DNA of 64,000 nucleotides from Ramlibacter sp. (GTDB lineage Bacteria > Pseudomonadota > Gammaproteobacteria > Burkholderiales > Burkholderiaceae_C). The notes beneath the pieces were generated by a model. That model was not told where the DNA came from and ran no database searches. It was given only the letters and a program-made list of their open reading frames with translations. The position numbers and the translations under genes were made by a program. The stretch spans positions 1 to 64,000 of the forward strand of contig JACDFR010000001.1 in the NCBI GenBank assembly GCA_013815685.1. The letters run 5' to 3'. Shown here piece by piece: positions 16,655-25,980 of the stretch (its first letter is position 1; each line of letters begins with the position of its first letter).

Positions 16655-17520
16655 CTTTGCGCTCGTTCAGTACCCTGCAGATCGCGCTCGGCGCCTCGTT
16701 CGCCGTGCACGCCGTTCTCCTGACGGCGCGCTTTGTCGACCCTGAAGGCTTCAACCGTGTGTTCCAGGACACGCCGCTGGAGGTGATACTGGTCAACACC
16801 AACGCCAACGAGAAGGTCGACAAGGCGCAGGCCATTGCCCAGACGTCGCTCGCGGGCGGGGGCGACGCCGCCACCGGCCGCGCGACATCGCCGCTTCCCC
16901 CCTCGGCGCTGACCGCGATGGGCGATTCGGTGGAAGACGCGCGCCAGCAGGCCGAAATGGAGCTCCTGGAGCAGCAGGCGGTGCTGCTGCAACAGAAGAA
17001 GCACGAAGTGCTTGCCATGAAGCCGCCAGAACTGCGGCTTGCGACCAAGGCGGAAATCGCGGCCTTCGAGCAGAAGCGGCGCCAGCAGCTGAAGCTGATC
17101 GCCGAGATCGAAAAGCGGGTCTCCGAGGAAAACGCGCGCCCGCGCAGGCGCTACATCACACCTTCCACCCGCGAGGAAGTCTTCGCGATCTACTACGACG
17201 GGCTGCGCCGCAAGATCGAGGACAAGGGAACGACCAACTTTCCCGAAGCCGGCGGCAAGCGCCTTTACGGGCAACTGGTGATGCAGGTCACGGTGGCCTT
17301 CAGCGGGCAGATCACGGATACGGTGGTGGAGCGGTCATCCGGCAACCCCAACCTGGACCGCCGCGCCCAGGCGATCGCGAAGTCGGCCGGGCCATTCGGT
17401 GCCGTGCCGGCCAAGGTGCAGGCCAAGCTTTTGAAGACCGGCTATAACCGGCTCGCGTTCATCCAGACGTTCACCTTCGCACGGGACGGCACGCTCGAAA
17501 CCAAGCTGGTCGACCGATGA
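16651..17520 (+). CDS. TonB-family energy transducer-like protein
   Basis: The 289-residue protein starts at a GTG that overlaps the ribonuclease stop. It has a single N-terminal membrane anchor (ALGASFAVHAVLLTARFV, residues ~11-28), a periplasmic Gln/Glu/Lys-rich stretch (~90-160) that should form a long helix or coiled coil, and a C-terminal TonB-like domain with YGQLVMQVTVAFSGQI and a following hydrophobic strand. Classical Pro-rich spacer and Ser/His of E. coli TonB are not obvious, and exbB/exbD are absent nearby. It may therefore transduce energy to an outer-membrane receptor or act in the envelope differently. It is coupled to aroE by ATGA. Confidence 0.78.
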   Translation: MTLRSFSTLQIALGASFAVHAVLLTARFVDPEGFNRVFQDTPLEVILVNTNANEKVDKAQAIAQTSLAGGGDAATGRATSPLPPSALTAMGDSVEDARQQAEMELLEQQAVLLQQKKHEVLAMKPPELRLATKAEIAAFEQKRRQQLKLIAEIEKRVSEENARPRRRYITPSTREEVFAIYYDGLRRKIEDKGTTNFPEAGGKRLYGQLVMQVTVAFSGQITDTVVERSSGNPNLDRRAQAIAKSAGPFGAVPAKVQAKLLKTGYNRLAFIQTFTFARDGTLETKLVDR

Positions 17521-18350
17521 CTGCCGACCTTTACTGCGTCATGGGCAATCCCGTGGAGCACAGCAGATCGCCGTGGATCCACGCGCGCTTCGCGCAGCTC
17601 ACCGGCCAGGACGTGCATTACGGGAAGCGGCTGGTTCCGTTGGGCGGGTTCCAGCAGGCGGTGCGGGATTTCCGGGCGGAAGGCGGCCGGGGTTGCAACG
17701 TCACGGTGCCGTTCAAGTTCGAGGCAGCGCCGCTGGCGACGCAACTGACTGCGCGGGCGGCCCTGGCCGGGGCATGCAACACCCTGCGATTCGACGGCGC
17801 CGGGATCCTGGCCGACAACACCGATGGTGTGGGCCTGGCCAACGACATCGCGCACAACGCCGGCATCGATATCGGCGGGCGCGATGTGCTTTTGATCGGT
17901 GCGGGCGGCGCAGCCTCGGGTGTGCTGGGGCCGCTGCTCGAGGCCCGCCCCCGGCGCATCGTGGTGGCCAACCGCACCTGCGCCAAGGCCGGCCTGTTGG
18001 CCGAGCGCCATGGCGCGCTCGCGGCGCGCAATGGCGTCCGCCTGGAAGCCCCGGAACTGCGCGATCTGCGCGATGCCTTCGACGTGGTGATCAACGCCAC
18101 CACCACCAGCCTGAGCGGGGCCGCCGTCCCGGTGCCGGCCGCTGTCCTGAAGCCCGGTGCGCTGGCCTGCGACATGATGTATGGGCCCGCCGCGCAGGGA
18201 TTTCTGGCGTGGGCGAGCCGGCACGGGGCCGTGGCGCGCGACGGGCTGGGCATGCTGGTGGAGCAGGCGGCAGAAGCTTTCTTCGTTTGGCGCGGCGTGC
18301 GCCCGCCCTCGGCCCAGGTGCTGGCCGAGCTGCGCACCACGCTGCAATGA
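17517..18350 (+). CDS. aroE: Shikimate dehydrogenase
   Basis: AroE reduces 3-dehydroshikimate to shikimate with NADPH. The 277-residue protein begins MTADLYCVMGNPVEHSRSPWIH, containing the Ser-x-Ser shikimate site. It continues with GCNVTVPFKFEA (catalytic Lys), NTLRFDGAGILADNTDGVGL (catalytic Asp), the NADP loop LLIGAGGAASGVLGPLLEA, and a C-terminal DGLGMLVEQAAEAFFVWRG. It is full length. Start and stop overlap its neighbours by four bases each. Like aroG, it belongs to the shikimate pathway, but it sits in a different transcription unit with no visible attenuator. Confidence 0.96.
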   Translation: MTADLYCVMGNPVEHSRSPWIHARFAQLTGQDVHYGKRLVPLGGFQQAVRDFRAEGGRGCNVTVPFKFEAAPLATQLTARAALAGACNTLRFDGAGILADNTDGVGLANDIAHNAGIDIGGRDVLLIGAGGAASGVLGPLLEARPRRIVVANRTCAKAGLLAERHGALAARNGVRLEAPELRDLRDAFDVVINATTTSLSGAAVPVPAAVLKPGALACDMMYGPAAQGFLAWASRHGAVARDGLGMLVEQAAEAFFVWRGVRPPSAQVLAELRTTLQ

Positions 18351-19093
18351 AAGCCCTGCTGCGCTGGATCGCCTTGCTGCTGGCCGCGGCGGCGGGCCTG
18401 CAGCTTTTCTTCGTGGTGCGCATTGCGCTGGCGGCCTCGATCGACCCGCAGTCCACCAGTTTCCAGCGTTCCGAGGCCTGGCGCATCGCCCAGCAAGGTC
18501 AGCTGCGCTGGCGACAGGAATGGATGCCTTACGGCCGGATTTCAGACAACCTCAAGCGCGCGGTCATCGCTTCGGAGGACGGCAGCTTCTCCAACCATGA
18601 CGGCGTCGACTGGGAGGCGATCGAAAAGGCCTGGCAGCGCAACGCCCAGGCCGAGGAAAGGGCCGCACGCCCAAAACCCCGACCGGTAACGCGTACCCAG
18701 CTCGCGCCCCCGGCCAAGCCGCCCAGGATCGTGGGCGGTTCCACCATCACGCAGCAGCTGGCCAAGAACCTGTTGCTCTCCGGCGAGCGAACGATGCTGC
18801 GCAAGGGCCAGGAGTTCATGCTGGCTTTCACGCTCGAGAAGATGCTGAGCAAGGAGCGCATCCTGGAGATTTACCTCAACAGCGTCGAATGGGGCGAAGG
18901 CGTGTTCGGGGCCGAGGCCGCCGCCCGGCATTACTACCGCAAGAGCGCATCGCAGCTCTCGGCCTACGAGGCGGCGAGGCTGGCCGTCATGCTACCGCGG
19001 CCCAAGTACTTCGAGAAAGTGCCCAACTCCGGCTACCTCTCTGGCCGGGCCTCTACCATCGTCGCGCGCATGCGCGGCGCCGAGCTGCCCTAG
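18347..19093 (+). CDS. mtgA: Monofunctional peptidoglycan transglycosylase
   Basis: MtgA polymerises lipid II into glycan strands without a transpeptidase domain. The 248-residue protein has an N-terminal membrane anchor (RWIALLLAAAAGLQLFFVVRI), then the GT51 motifs: VIASEDGSFSNHDGVDWEAI with the catalytic Glu, GGSTITQQLAKNLLLSGERT, RKGQEFMLAFTLEKMLSKERILEIYLN given in parts, and EAARLAVMLPRP. An insertion of about 20 residues rich in Pro/Arg lies between the second and third motif. Its ATG overlaps the aroE stop (ATGA). It is the last gene of the overlapping run; ruvC follows after 31 bp. Confidence 0.94.
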   Translation: MKALLRWIALLLAAAAGLQLFFVVRIALAASIDPQSTSFQRSEAWRIAQQGQLRWRQEWMPYGRISDNLKRAVIASEDGSFSNHDGVDWEAIEKAWQRNAQAEERAARPKPRPVTRTQLAPPAKPPRIVGGSTITQQLAKNLLLSGERTMLRKGQEFMLAFTLEKMLSKERILEIYLNSVEWGEGVFGAEAAARHYYRKSASQLSAYEAARLAVMLPRPKYFEKVPNSGYLSGRASTIVARMRGAELP

Positions 19094-19124
19094 GCGTGCC
19101 TGCATCTCCGGTGCGTAGCGCAGA

Positions 19125-19682
19125 ATGACGACCGTGCGTATTCTCGGTATCGACCCCGGCTTGCAGACCACCGGCTTCGGCGTGGTCGATGCGACGGGCC
19201 ACGCCCTCACCTACGTGGCCAGCGGCACGATCACCACCACCCACCTGGACCGCGGCAATCTGCCCGCGCGGCTGAAGGTGCTGTTTGACGGCATCGCCCA
19301 GGTCAAGCAGCGTTACCAGCCTGACGTCGCGGCGGTGGAAATCGTTTTCGTGAACGTGAACCCGCAGGCCACCCTTTTGCTGGGACAGGCGCGCGGCGCA
19401 TGCGTCACGGCTTTGGTGTCCTGCGATCTGGCGGTAGCCGAATACACCGCGCTGCAGATGAAGCAGGCGGTCGCCGGCCATGGCAAGGCGGCGAAGGCGC
19501 AGGTCCAGGAGATGGTCAAGCGCCTTCTCAAGCTGCCCGGGCTGCCTGGAAAGGATGCTGCCGATGCCCTGGGCCTGGCGATCACCCATGCGCATGTGGG
19601 CGCGGCGATGAACCGTATCGCTCAGGCTACCTCCACCGCACGCAAGATCAGCGGCATGTACAAAGGTGGTCGAACCTACTGA
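19125..19682 (+). CDS. ruvC: Holliday junction endonuclease RuvC
   Basis: RuvC cuts Holliday junctions made during recombination, working with RuvAB. The 185-residue protein starts [18 protein letters not shown] with the first catalytic Asp. [23 protein letters not shown] carries the catalytic Glu, and [18 protein letters not shown] holds the last acidic pair. The length is normal. ruvA and ruvB are not in this window, which is unusual compared with species where ruvCAB are together but common in Comamonadaceae. Confidence 0.96.
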   Translation: MTTVRILGIDPGLQTTGFGVVDATGHALTYVASGTITTTHLDRGNLPARLKVLFDGIAQVKQRYQPDVAAVEIVFVNVNPQATLLLGQARGACVTALVSCDLAVAEYTALQMKQAVAGHGKAAKAQVQEMVKRLLKLPGLPGKDAADALGLAITHAHVGAAMNRIAQATSTARKISGMYKGGRTY

Positions 19683-19777
19683 TTGGCGGCTGGGTCCGCA
19701 GGAAATCCGCTGGCAGTTAATTGGACAGCGTGAACTGCACGCAACGTCAAAGGCGGCTTTCGCTATAGTGCTGCGTT

Positions 19778-20293
19778 ATGAAACGCTTTGCTGCCTTCCT
19801 GCGAGGCGTCAGCCCCATGAATTGCAAGATGCCGGAGCTCGCCGCGGCATTGGAAGCCGCGGGGTTCACTGAAGTCAGGACCTTGCTTTCCAGCGGTAAC
19901 GCGGTTTTCACCGCCTCAGGCACGGAGCGTTCCATCCAGAAGAGAGCGGAGGCAGCCATGCAAGAGCACCTGGGCCGCACCTTCTTGACGTTCATCCGGC
20001 CGCTGGATGATTTGCAACAACTGGTGGATGCGGACCCCTACGCCGCGTTCAAACTCAAGCCGGGCGCCAAGCGAGTAGTCACTCTCCTGCCCGCGAAGCC
20101 GGCGGCGCCGCCCAAGCTGCCGATCGCTCTGGATGACGCGAAGATCCTGTCGGTCCATGGGCGCGAAGTGCTCAGCGCTTACGTGCCTGGGCCCAAAGGA
20201 CCGGTGTTCATGGGGCTCATCGAGAGCACTTTCGGCAAGGACGTGACGACGCGCACGTGGGAGACCTTGCGCAAGGTGTGCGCAGCGGCTTAG
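19778..20293 (+). CDS. DUF1697 domain protein
   Basis: The 171-residue protein matches the DUF1697 family (start FAAFLRGVSPMNCKMPELAAALEAAGF, shown here by parts; then LSSGNAVFTASG and ESTFGKDVTTRTWETLRKV). The family is widespread in bacteria and its function is unknown; there is no signal peptide or membrane segment. It stands alone, 95 bp after ruvC. A TATAGT box at 19764-19769 could be its -10 element, but no good -35 box is seen. Its 3' end overlaps the convergent small membrane protein gene by four bases. Confidence 0.85.
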   Translation: MKRFAAFLRGVSPMNCKMPELAAALEAAGFTEVRTLLSSGNAVFTASGTERSIQKRAEAAMQEHLGRTFLTFIRPLDDLQQLVDADPYAAFKLKPGAKRVVTLLPAKPAAPPKLPIALDDAKILSVHGREVLSAYVPGPKGPVFMGLIESTFGKDVTTRTWETLRKVCAAA

Positions 20294-20466
20294 ACGATGC
20301 GCTCCAGGATAAGCACGGCAAAAAACAAGAACCCCGCTGCTAATGTCCATTTCAAGGTCACCAGTCCGAAGCGCTTGAAGCGCGGCTGCCCCGTGCCGGC
20401 ATAGAACGCAAAGCAAACGGCCGATGCCAGCAGCAACAGCAGCATGGCCCAGCGGAACACCAGCAT
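20290..20466 (-). CDS. Small conserved membrane protein downstream of lpxC
   Basis: From an ATG at 20466, four bases past the lpxC stop, runs a 58-residue frame with two hydrophobic helices: MLVFRWAMLLLLLASAVCF and, near the C-terminus, TLAAGFLFFAVLILERI. The loop between them (GTGQPRFKRFGL) is basic and should be cytoplasmic. An earlier in-frame start at 20496 lies inside lpxC and is less likely. I recall small proteins of this pattern next to lpxC in other Burkholderiales, but their role is unknown. It overlaps DUF1697's end by four bases. Confidence 0.7.
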   Translation of the reverse strand: MLVFRWAMLLLLLASAVCFAFYAGTGQPRFKRFGLVTLKWTLAAGFLFFAVLILERIV

Positions 20467-20470
20467 GGAA

Positions 20471-21394
20471 CTACCAAGCCCGCAGGGGCTGGGCAAAGCC
20501 GGCAGGCGCCTGCCTCTCGTCCTGGAAGGAGACGACCTCGTAGGCCGATTCTTGTGCCAGCAACTCCCGCAGCAGCTTGTTGTTCAACGCATGGCCGGAG
20601 CGGAACGCGCTGTAAGAAGCCAGCAGGGGCTTACCGATGAGGTAGAGGTCGCCCATGGCGTCCAGGATCTTGTGCTTGACGAACTCATCGTCATAGCGCA
20701 AGCCATCGGTGTTGAGCACGCGGTAATCGTCCATGACCACCGCGTTGTCCAGGCCACCGCCCAGGGCAAGCCCGCTGGCGCGCATCATCTCGACGTCCTT
20801 GGTGAAGCCGAACGTGCGGGCACGCGCGATGTCGCGCGCATATGAACCCGAGCTCAGGTCGAATTCGACGCGCTGGCCCGTGGAATTGACCACCCGGTGC
20901 GCAAAACCTATCTCGAAACTCAACTTGTAGCCATGGAAGGGCTCAAGCCGGGCCCACTTGAGGCCCTCGCCCTGCCCTTCGCGGACTTCGACCGGACGCA
21001 GAACCCGGATGAAGCGCCGCGGCGCTTTCTGCAGCTCGATGCCGGCGCTCTGCAGCAGGAACACGAACGACGCCGATGAGCCGTCGAGAATGGGTACCTC
21101 TTCGGCAGTGATGTCCACGTACAGGTTGTCAAGGCCGAGCCCGGCGCAGGCCGACATCAGGTGCTCCACCGTGTGCACCTTGGCGCCGCCGCTGGAAATG
21201 GTGGAGGCCAGGCGCGTGTCGGTCACGGCCACGGCCGATACCGGGATGTCCACGGGGCTGGGGAGGTCGATGCGCCGAAACACGATGCCGGTGTCGGGCT
21301 GGGCGGGCCGCAGCGTGAGCTCGACCCGCTGGCCGCTGTGCAAGCCCACGCCTACGGCCTTGGTCAGGGACTTGAGGGTTCGTTGCTGGAGCAT
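20471..21394 (-). CDS. lpxC: UDP-3-O-acyl-N-acetylglucosamine deacetylase
   Basis: LpxC carries out the committed step of lipid A synthesis. The ATG at 21394 gives [22 protein letters not shown], the normal start, and a 307-residue zinc enzyme. Visible residues include [17 protein letters not shown] (zinc His), [32 protein letters not shown], and [18 protein letters not shown] (two further zinc ligands), then a C-terminal His in [14 protein letters not shown]. It follows ftsZ as in E. coli, but a hairpin terminator lies between them, so it may have its own promoter. Confidence 0.97.
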   Translation of the reverse strand: MLQQRTLKSLTKAVGVGLHSGQRVELTLRPAQPDTGIVFRRIDLPSPVDIPVSAVAVTDTRLASTISSGGAKVHTVEHLMSACAGLGLDNLYVDITAEEVPILDGSSASFVFLLQSAGIELQKAPRRFIRVLRPVEVREGQGEGLKWARLEPFHGYKLSFEIGFAHRVVNSTGQRVEFDLSSGSYARDIARARTFGFTKDVEMMRASGLALGGGLDNAVVMDDYRVLNTDGLRYDDEFVKHKILDAMGDLYLIGKPLLASYSAFRSGHALNNKLLRELLAQESAYEVVSFQDERQAPAGFAQPLRAW

Positions 21395-21412
21395 GCTCCA
21401 TTTTACGTCGCA

Positions 21413-21448
21413 CACAAAGAAAGAAGGTGGGCACTTGCAAAGCCCACC
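21413..21448 (-). terminator. Intrinsic terminator after ftsZ
   Basis: On the minus strand GGTGGGC (21448-21442) pairs with GCCCACC (21432-21426) around a nine-base loop and is followed by TTCTTTCTTTG. It sits 47 bp after the ftsZ stop and should end the dcw transcript, at least in part. The T tract is broken, so readthrough into lpxC is likely. Confidence 0.55.
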
Positions 21449-21494
21449 CCGAAGACTGCACTTCGAGAACTCCTCTTCTATCGCGAAATCAAGA

Positions 21495-22721
21495 TCAGTC
21501 AGCCTGCTTGCGCAGGAAGGCGGGGATCTCGAAATCATCCATGCCACCGCTCGACAACGCATCCACCTTGGCCGCGGCCTGCGTACGGTTGGTGCGCCAG
21601 ACGCTGGGAACCGCCATGCCGCCGTAGTCGGGCTGCGAAACATGACCCAGCGACACGGCGCCCGGCCCGGCCACAGCCGTGTGAATGGTGGGAATGGTGA
21701 AGGGCACGTTGTCCGTGCCCGTGCGCAGCACCTGCAGCGGCGGGGCTGTCCGGCGCTGGCCCTGGCGCGACAAACCGGTCGCCACCACTGTGACGCGGAC
21801 CTCGTCGCCGAGGTTGTCGTCGTACGCGGTGCCGTAGATCACGTGCGCATCGGGCGAGGCATAGGCGCGGATAGTGTTCATCGCCAGCTTGGACTCGGAC
21901 AGCTTGAGGCTGCCCTTGGCCGCCGTGATCAGCACCAGCACGCCCTTCGCGCCGGACAGATCGATCCCTTCCAGCAGCGGGCAAGCGACCGCCTGTTCGG
22001 CCGCGATGCGCGCACGGTCCGGGCCGCCGGCCAATGCCGTGCCCATCATCGCCTTGCCGGGTTCGCCCATCACCGTGCGCACGTCTTCGAAGTCCACGTT
22101 GACGTGGCCCGGCACATTGATGATCTCGGCGATCCCGCCCACGGCGTTCTTCAGCACATCGTTGGCGTGGGCGAAGGCCTCGTCCTGGGTGATGTCGTCG
22201 CCCAGCACGTCGAGCAGCTTTTCGTTGAGCACCACGATCAGCGAGTCGACGTTGGCCTCCAGTTCGGCCAGGCCGCTGTCGGCGTTGGTCATGCGGCGCC
22301 CGCCTTCCCAGTCGAAGGGCTTGGTCACCACACCCACGGTGAGGATGCCCATCTCCTTGGCGATGCGCGCGATGACGGGCGCGGCACCGGTGCCGGTGCC
22401 GCCGCCCATGCCCGCGGTGATGAACAGCATATGCGCGCCGTTGATGGCGGTGCGGATGTCGTCCACCGCCAGCTCCGCCGCCTCGCGGCCTTTCTCGGGC
22501 TTGCTTCCGGCGCCCAGGCCGCTTTGGCCGAGCTGGATGGTCTTGTGCGCGGGTGTGCGGGCCAGCGCCTGCGCATCGGTGTTGGCGCAGATGAATTCCA
22601 CGCCCTGGACGCTGCGGGCGATCATGTGTTCCACCGCGTTGCCGCCACCGCCGCCGACGCCGATCACCTTGATCTGCGTGCCGAGGTGGAACTCTTCGAC
22701 TTCAATCATTTCGATACTCAT
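21495..22721 (-). CDS. ftsZ: Cell division GTPase FtsZ
   Basis: FtsZ polymerises into the Z ring that organises division. The 408-residue protein has the N-terminal [17 protein letters not shown], the tubulin signature [16 protein letters not shown] near residue 108, the T7 loop region [17 protein letters not shown], and a long variable linker rich in Pro/Val/Gly. The C-terminal peptide [14 protein letters not shown] binds FtsA and ZipA. The ATG at 22721 has AGGAG seven bases upstream. The same ATG overlaps the stop of a short upstream frame (ATGA), which may couple ftsZ translation to it. Terminator downstream. Confidence 0.98.
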   Translation of the reverse strand: MSIEMIEVEEFHLGTQIKVIGVGGGGGNAVEHMIARSVQGVEFICANTDAQALARTPAHKTIQLGQSGLGAGSKPEKGREAAELAVDDIRTAINGAHMLFITAGMGGGTGTGAAPVIARIAKEMGILTVGVVTKPFDWEGGRRMTNADSGLAELEANVDSLIVVLNEKLLDVLGDDITQDEAFAHANDVLKNAVGGIAEIINVPGHVNVDFEDVRTVMGEPGKAMMGTALAGGPDRARIAAEQAVACPLLEGIDLSGAKGVLVLITAAKGSLKLSESKLAMNTIRAYASPDAHVIYGTAYDDNLGDEVRVTVVATGLSRQGQRRTAPPLQVLRTGTDNVPFTIPTIHTAVAGPGAVSLGHVSQPDYGGMAVPSVWRTNRTQAAAKVDALSSGGMDDFEIPAFLRKQAD

Positions 22722-22807
22722 TTGGAATCTCCTGGAATCTGTTGCAGTTGCCGATTGGATAGATCGTTGTTGTTGGTCATGAGGCTCGTCGCGGCGGGTC
22801 TGTGCAT
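22718..22807 (-). CDS. Candidate 29-codon small ORF coupled to ftsZ
   Basis: Inside the ftsA-ftsZ gap, an ATG at 22807 has AGGAG (22820-22816) eight bases upstream. It opens a 29-residue frame, MHRPAATSLMTNNNDLSNRQ and nine more, whose TGA overlaps the ftsZ ATG as ATGA. Another ATG lies two codons earlier. The peptide is hydrophilic, resembles nothing I know, and could act only as a translation relay. Conservation in relatives would be needed to call it a gene. Confidence 0.35.
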   Translation of the reverse strand: MHRPAATSLMTNNNDLSNRQLQQIPGDSK

Positions 22808-22876
22808 CGCCATCGCTCCTTTCTCCGCTGGTGCGGGCTTGCCCGCGCCATCCACAAACTCATTTGCCCAAACCTC

Positions 22877-22956
22877 GAGCGCCGCCGGGCCGCCCCAAGG
22901 CGCAAGGACCCCCTCGGGGAGCAGCGCAGCGCCGTCAGGCGCAAGCGTGGGGGCCA
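22877..22956 (-). repeat. Dispersed ~80 bp repeat, copy B, between ftsA and ftsZ
   Basis: The consensus strand is the minus strand here: GGCCCCCACGCTTGCGCCTG, then GCTCCCCGAGGGGGTCC and CGCCTTGGGGCGGCCCGGCG. It begins five bases after the ftsA stop and fills the first third of the 240-bp ftsA-ftsZ gap. A frame through it is open for dozens of codons, but I treat that as a property of the repeat. Confidence 0.88.
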
Positions 22957-22961
22957 CATAC

Positions 22962-24191
22962 TCAGAAGTTCCCCACGATGAAATCCTTGAAGCGGCCGAA
23001 AGCCGTCTTCATCGAGCCGTTTTTCTGCGCAACCTTGAAGCCGCGCAAGCGCGCCATGCGCGCTTCTTCCAGCAAGCCCATCACCGTCGCGGCGCGCGCC
23101 TGGGAAACCATGTCGGACAAAGCCCCGCGGTACTTGGGCACGCCGCGGCGGACCGGCTTGAGGAAGATGTCCTCGCCCAGTTCGACCATACCCGGCATCA
23201 CCGCGCTGCCGCCGGTGATGACGATGCCCGACGAGAGCACCTCTTCATAGCCCGATTCGCGCACGACCTGCTGGACCAGCGAGAAGATTTCCTCGATGCG
23301 AGGCTCGATCACGCCGGCAAGCGCCTGCTTGGACAGCATGCGCGGGCCGCGGTCGCCGAGCCCGGGCACCTCGACCTGCTGGTCCGGGTCGGCCAGCAAC
23401 TGCTTGGCGTAGCCGCTTTCGACCTTGATGTCCTCCGCGTCCTTGGTGGGCGTGCGCAGGGCCATCGCGATGTCGCTGGTGATCAGGTCGCCGGCGATCG
23501 GGATTACGGCCGTGTGCCGGATGGCGCCATTGGTGAATATCGCGACGTCGGTGGTGCCGGCGCCGATGTCGACCACCGCCACGCCCAGTTCGCGCTCGTC
23601 CTCGGTCAGCACGGCCAGGCTGGAAGCCAGCGGGTTCAGCATCAGCTGCTCGACCTCCAGCCCGCAGCGCCGCACGCACTTGATGATGTTCTCCGCCGCG
23701 CTCTGCGCGCCGGTCACGATGTGGACCTTGGCCTCCAGGCGGATGCCGCTCATGCCGATCGGCTCCTTCACATCCTGGCCGTCGATCACGAATTCCTGGG
23801 GCTCCACCAGCAGCAGGCGCTGGTCGGTCGAGATGTTGATCGCCCGCGCGGTCTCCACCACACGCGCCACGTCGGCGGGCGTCACTTCCTTGTCCTTGAC
23901 GGCGACCATGCCACTGGAGTTGATGCCGCGGATGTGGCTGCCCGTGATGCCGGTGTAGACACGGGTGATCTTGCAGTCGGCCATCAGCTCGGCCTCCTTC
24001 AAGGCCTGCTGGATGCTCTGGACGGTGGCGTCGATGTTCACCACCACGCCGCGCTTGAGCCCATTGGAGGTGGCCACGCCCAGTCCGGCGAGCTTGAGCT
24101 CGCCACCGGGCAGGACCTCGGCCACCACCGCCATCACCTTGGCGGTCCCGATGTCCAGCCCTACGACCAGGTCCTTGTACTCTTTTGGCAT
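22962..24191 (-). CDS. ftsA: Cell division protein FtsA
   Basis: FtsA is the actin-like membrane tether for FtsZ. The 409-residue protein begins KDLVVGLDIGTAKVMAVVAE (phosphate-1 loop). Around residue 75, ITGSHIRGINSSGMV lies in the 1C domain. AVVDIGAGTTDVAIFTNG gives the phosphate-2 loop near residue 205 and GIVITGGSAVMPGM the adenosine motif near 340. The C-terminus (SMKTAFGRFKDFIVGNF) forms the amphipathic membrane helix. It follows ftsQ by 29 bp, the widest spacing since ftsL. Confidence 0.98.
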   Translation of the reverse strand: MPKEYKDLVVGLDIGTAKVMAVVAEVLPGGELKLAGLGVATSNGLKRGVVVNIDATVQSIQQALKEAELMADCKITRVYTGITGSHIRGINSSGMVAVKDKEVTPADVARVVETARAINISTDQRLLLVEPQEFVIDGQDVKEPIGMSGIRLEAKVHIVTGAQSAAENIIKCVRRCGLEVEQLMLNPLASSLAVLTEDERELGVAVVDIGAGTTDVAIFTNGAIRHTAVIPIAGDLITSDIAMALRTPTKDAEDIKVESGYAKQLLADPDQQVEVPGLGDRGPRMLSKQALAGVIEPRIEEIFSLVQQVVRESGYEEVLSSGIVITGGSAVMPGMVELGEDIFLKPVRRGVPKYRGALSDMVSQARAATVMGLLEEARMARLRGFKVAQKNGSMKTAFGRFKDFIVGNF

Positions 24192-24220
24192 TTCTTTTCC
24201 GCTTCGTTCGTTCGCTCGTT

Positions 24221-25003
24221 CTACTTCTTCGCCGCGTCCGCACTCGTGGTGCCGACGCCCCTCAGACGCACCGCATAACCATCGACGTGCCGCAGGTCCG
24301 CCGACACCAGCGCCTCGGGCCGGCGCCCGTGCCGCGACGTGACCTGGGTCAACGTCTGCACGAACCGCTGCGCCCGTGCCGATAGCTCGTCGGGCGATCC
24401 ACGGCCGAGCTCAATCACCGCACCGGTGTCCAGCTCCAGCTGCCAGTTGCCGCGCGCAGTCAATGCCAGGCGGTCCACCGTCAGGCCGAGCGGCTCGAAC
24501 ACCGGGCTGACGCCGCGATACATGGCAAGCACCTGCGCCGACTGTTCCTGCGGGCCCGACAGCCGTGGCAACGCCTCCTGGTCCACGTCGCCCACGTTGG
24601 CCTCGAACACTTCGCCGAACGTGTTCACGAGCCGCGATTCGCCGTCACTGCCCCACAGCGCCACGGCCTGGTGTTCCTGCAAATGGACCCGCAGCCGGTT
24701 GGGGAACTCGCGCCGCACGACCGCCTGTCGCACCCACGGCACGCCCTCGAACGCCTGGCGGGCGGCCGCGAGGCTCACCGTGAAGAAGTTGCCCGCCAGC
24801 CGCGGCGCAACGTTCGCGCGGAATGTCATCGCGCTGTTGTGAACGACGTCGCCCTGAACCACGATCCCCGAGATGGCGAACAGCGGATGCCGCAGGGCCC
24901 ACCAGCCCGCCGCCGCCACAAGCAGGACGAGGCAAGCCGAAAACAGCGCCGTTGCGGCGAGGTTCATCAGCTTGACGTCGAACGGCGGGGCAAGCGGGTT
25001 CAT
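24221..25003 (-). CDS. ftsQ: Cell division protein FtsQ
   Basis: FtsQ is a bitopic membrane protein bridging early and late division proteins. The ATG at 25003 overlaps the ddl stop (ATGA) and gives 260 residues. A short cytoplasmic end is followed by one membrane span ([22 protein letters not shown], residues ~14-34). The POTRA domain begins at [21 protein letters not shown], and the beta domain has [27 protein letters not shown] (in parts) and [11 protein letters not shown]. Length and order match the family. Confidence 0.95.
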   Translation of the reverse strand: MNPLAPPFDVKLMNLAATALFSACLVLLVAAAGWWALRHPLFAISGIVVQGDVVHNSAMTFRANVAPRLAGNFFTVSLAAARQAFEGVPWVRQAVVRREFPNRLRVHLQEHQAVALWGSDGESRLVNTFGEVFEANVGDVDQEALPRLSGPQEQSAQVLAMYRGVSPVFEPLGLTVDRLALTARGNWQLELDTGAVIELGRGSPDELSARAQRFVQTLTQVTSRHGRRPEALVSADLRHVDGYAVRLRGVGTTSADAAKK

Positions 25004-25980
25004 CGGCCGGGGATCCCCTTTTCCTGGTCCAGCGCGGCCGAAGCCAGCAGCTGCAGGCAAAGGTCTTCGTAGTCGATGCCGGCGGCGCGGGCCGACATCG
25101 GCACGAGCGAATGGCCCGTCATGCCCGGCGAGGTATTGATCTCCAGCAGCGACGGCCGGCGCGTGGTGCCGTCGATCATCACGTCGACTCGTCCCCAGCC
25201 GCGGCAGCCCAGCACGCGGTAGGCCCTCAGAACGATTTCCTGGATGGCCTGCTCCTCGCCTTCGGGCAGGCCACAGGGCACGATGTACTGGGTGTCGTCA
25301 GTGAAGTACTTGTTCTGGTAGTCGTAGTTTCCCCCGGGCGCAACGATGCGGATCACGGGCAGGGCGCGTGCGCTGTCGCCTGTTCCCAGTACCGGGCAGG
25401 TGACTTCGTCGCCGCCGATGAACTGCTCGCACAGGACGTCGGCATCGAGCGCGGCCGCTTGCTCCACCGCATCGGCCATCCCGGCGCGGTCCTGGACCTT
25501 GAACACGCCGATGGACGAACCCTCGCGCGCCGGCTTGACGATCAGGGGCAGCCCCAGGTCGTCGGGAAGAGCGGCGACCTGCCGGGGCTGGTAGGCGCCG
25601 CGGCGAAGCAGCGTGTACCTGGGCGTGGGCAGTTGCTCCGCCAGCCAGACCCGCTTGGTCATGACCTTGTCGATCGAAATGCTCGAAGCCATCACGCCCG
25701 ACCCCGTATAGGGAATGCCCAGCAGCTCAAGCGCGCCCTGCACCGTGCCGTCTTCGCCGAACCGGCCATGCAGCGCGATGAAGCAGCGCTGGAAGCCCTC
25801 GCGCCGGAGCTCGGACAGGTCACGCTCGGCGGGGTCGAACGCGTGGGCGTCCACGCCCCTGGCCTTCAACGCCTGCAGGACGCCGCTGCCGGACATGAGC
25901 GACACCTCGCGCTCAGCCGAATGACCGCCCATCAGCACGGCGACTTTCCCAAAATCGTGTGAACTCGTCGCAGCGCTCAT
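25000..25980 (-). CDS. ddl: D-alanine--D-alanine ligase
   Basis: Ddl makes the D-Ala-D-Ala dipeptide that MurF adds to the peptidoglycan precursor. The 326-residue ATP-grasp enzyme shows [19 protein letters not shown] at the N-terminus, [19 protein letters not shown] near residue 75, [14 protein letters not shown] (ATP-binding) and [21 protein letters not shown] (metal ligands). It overlaps murC and ftsQ by four bases each, so its expression is tied to the dcw cluster. Confidence 0.97.
   Translation of the reverse strand: MSAATSSHDFGKVAVLMGGHSAEREVSLMSGSGVLQALKARGVDAHAFDPAERDLSELRREGFQRCFIALHGRFGEDGTVQGALELLGIPYTGSGVMASSISIDKVMTKRVWLAEQLPTPRYTLLRRGAYQPRQVAALPDDLGLPLIVKPAREGSSIGVFKVQDRAGMADAVEQAAALDADVLCEQFIGGDEVTCPVLGTGDSARALPVIRIVAPGGNYDYQNKYFTDDTQYIVPCGLPEGEEQAIQEIVLRAYRVLGCRGWGRVDVMIDGTTRRPSLLEINTSPGMTGHSLVPMSARAAGIDYEDLCLQLLASAALDQEKGIPGR

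Noticed and set aside
19764..19769. TATAGT box before the DUF1697 gene as a promoter.
   Set aside because: No acceptable -35 box at 15-19 bp; too weak to list as a feature.
22718..22957. 79-codon frame filling the ftsA-ftsZ gap.
   Set aside because: Its first half is the translated dispersed repeat, so openness there is a repeat property. Only the last 29 codons, which have a ribosome site of their own, were kept as a candidate.
20958..24278. Very long open frame on the plus strand opposite lpxC, ftsZ and ftsA.
   Set aside because: It is antisense to highly conserved genes, lacks any recognisable motif and reflects the high GC content, which removes stop codons. The same holds for 2377-4398, 42747-46040 and 59122-62865.
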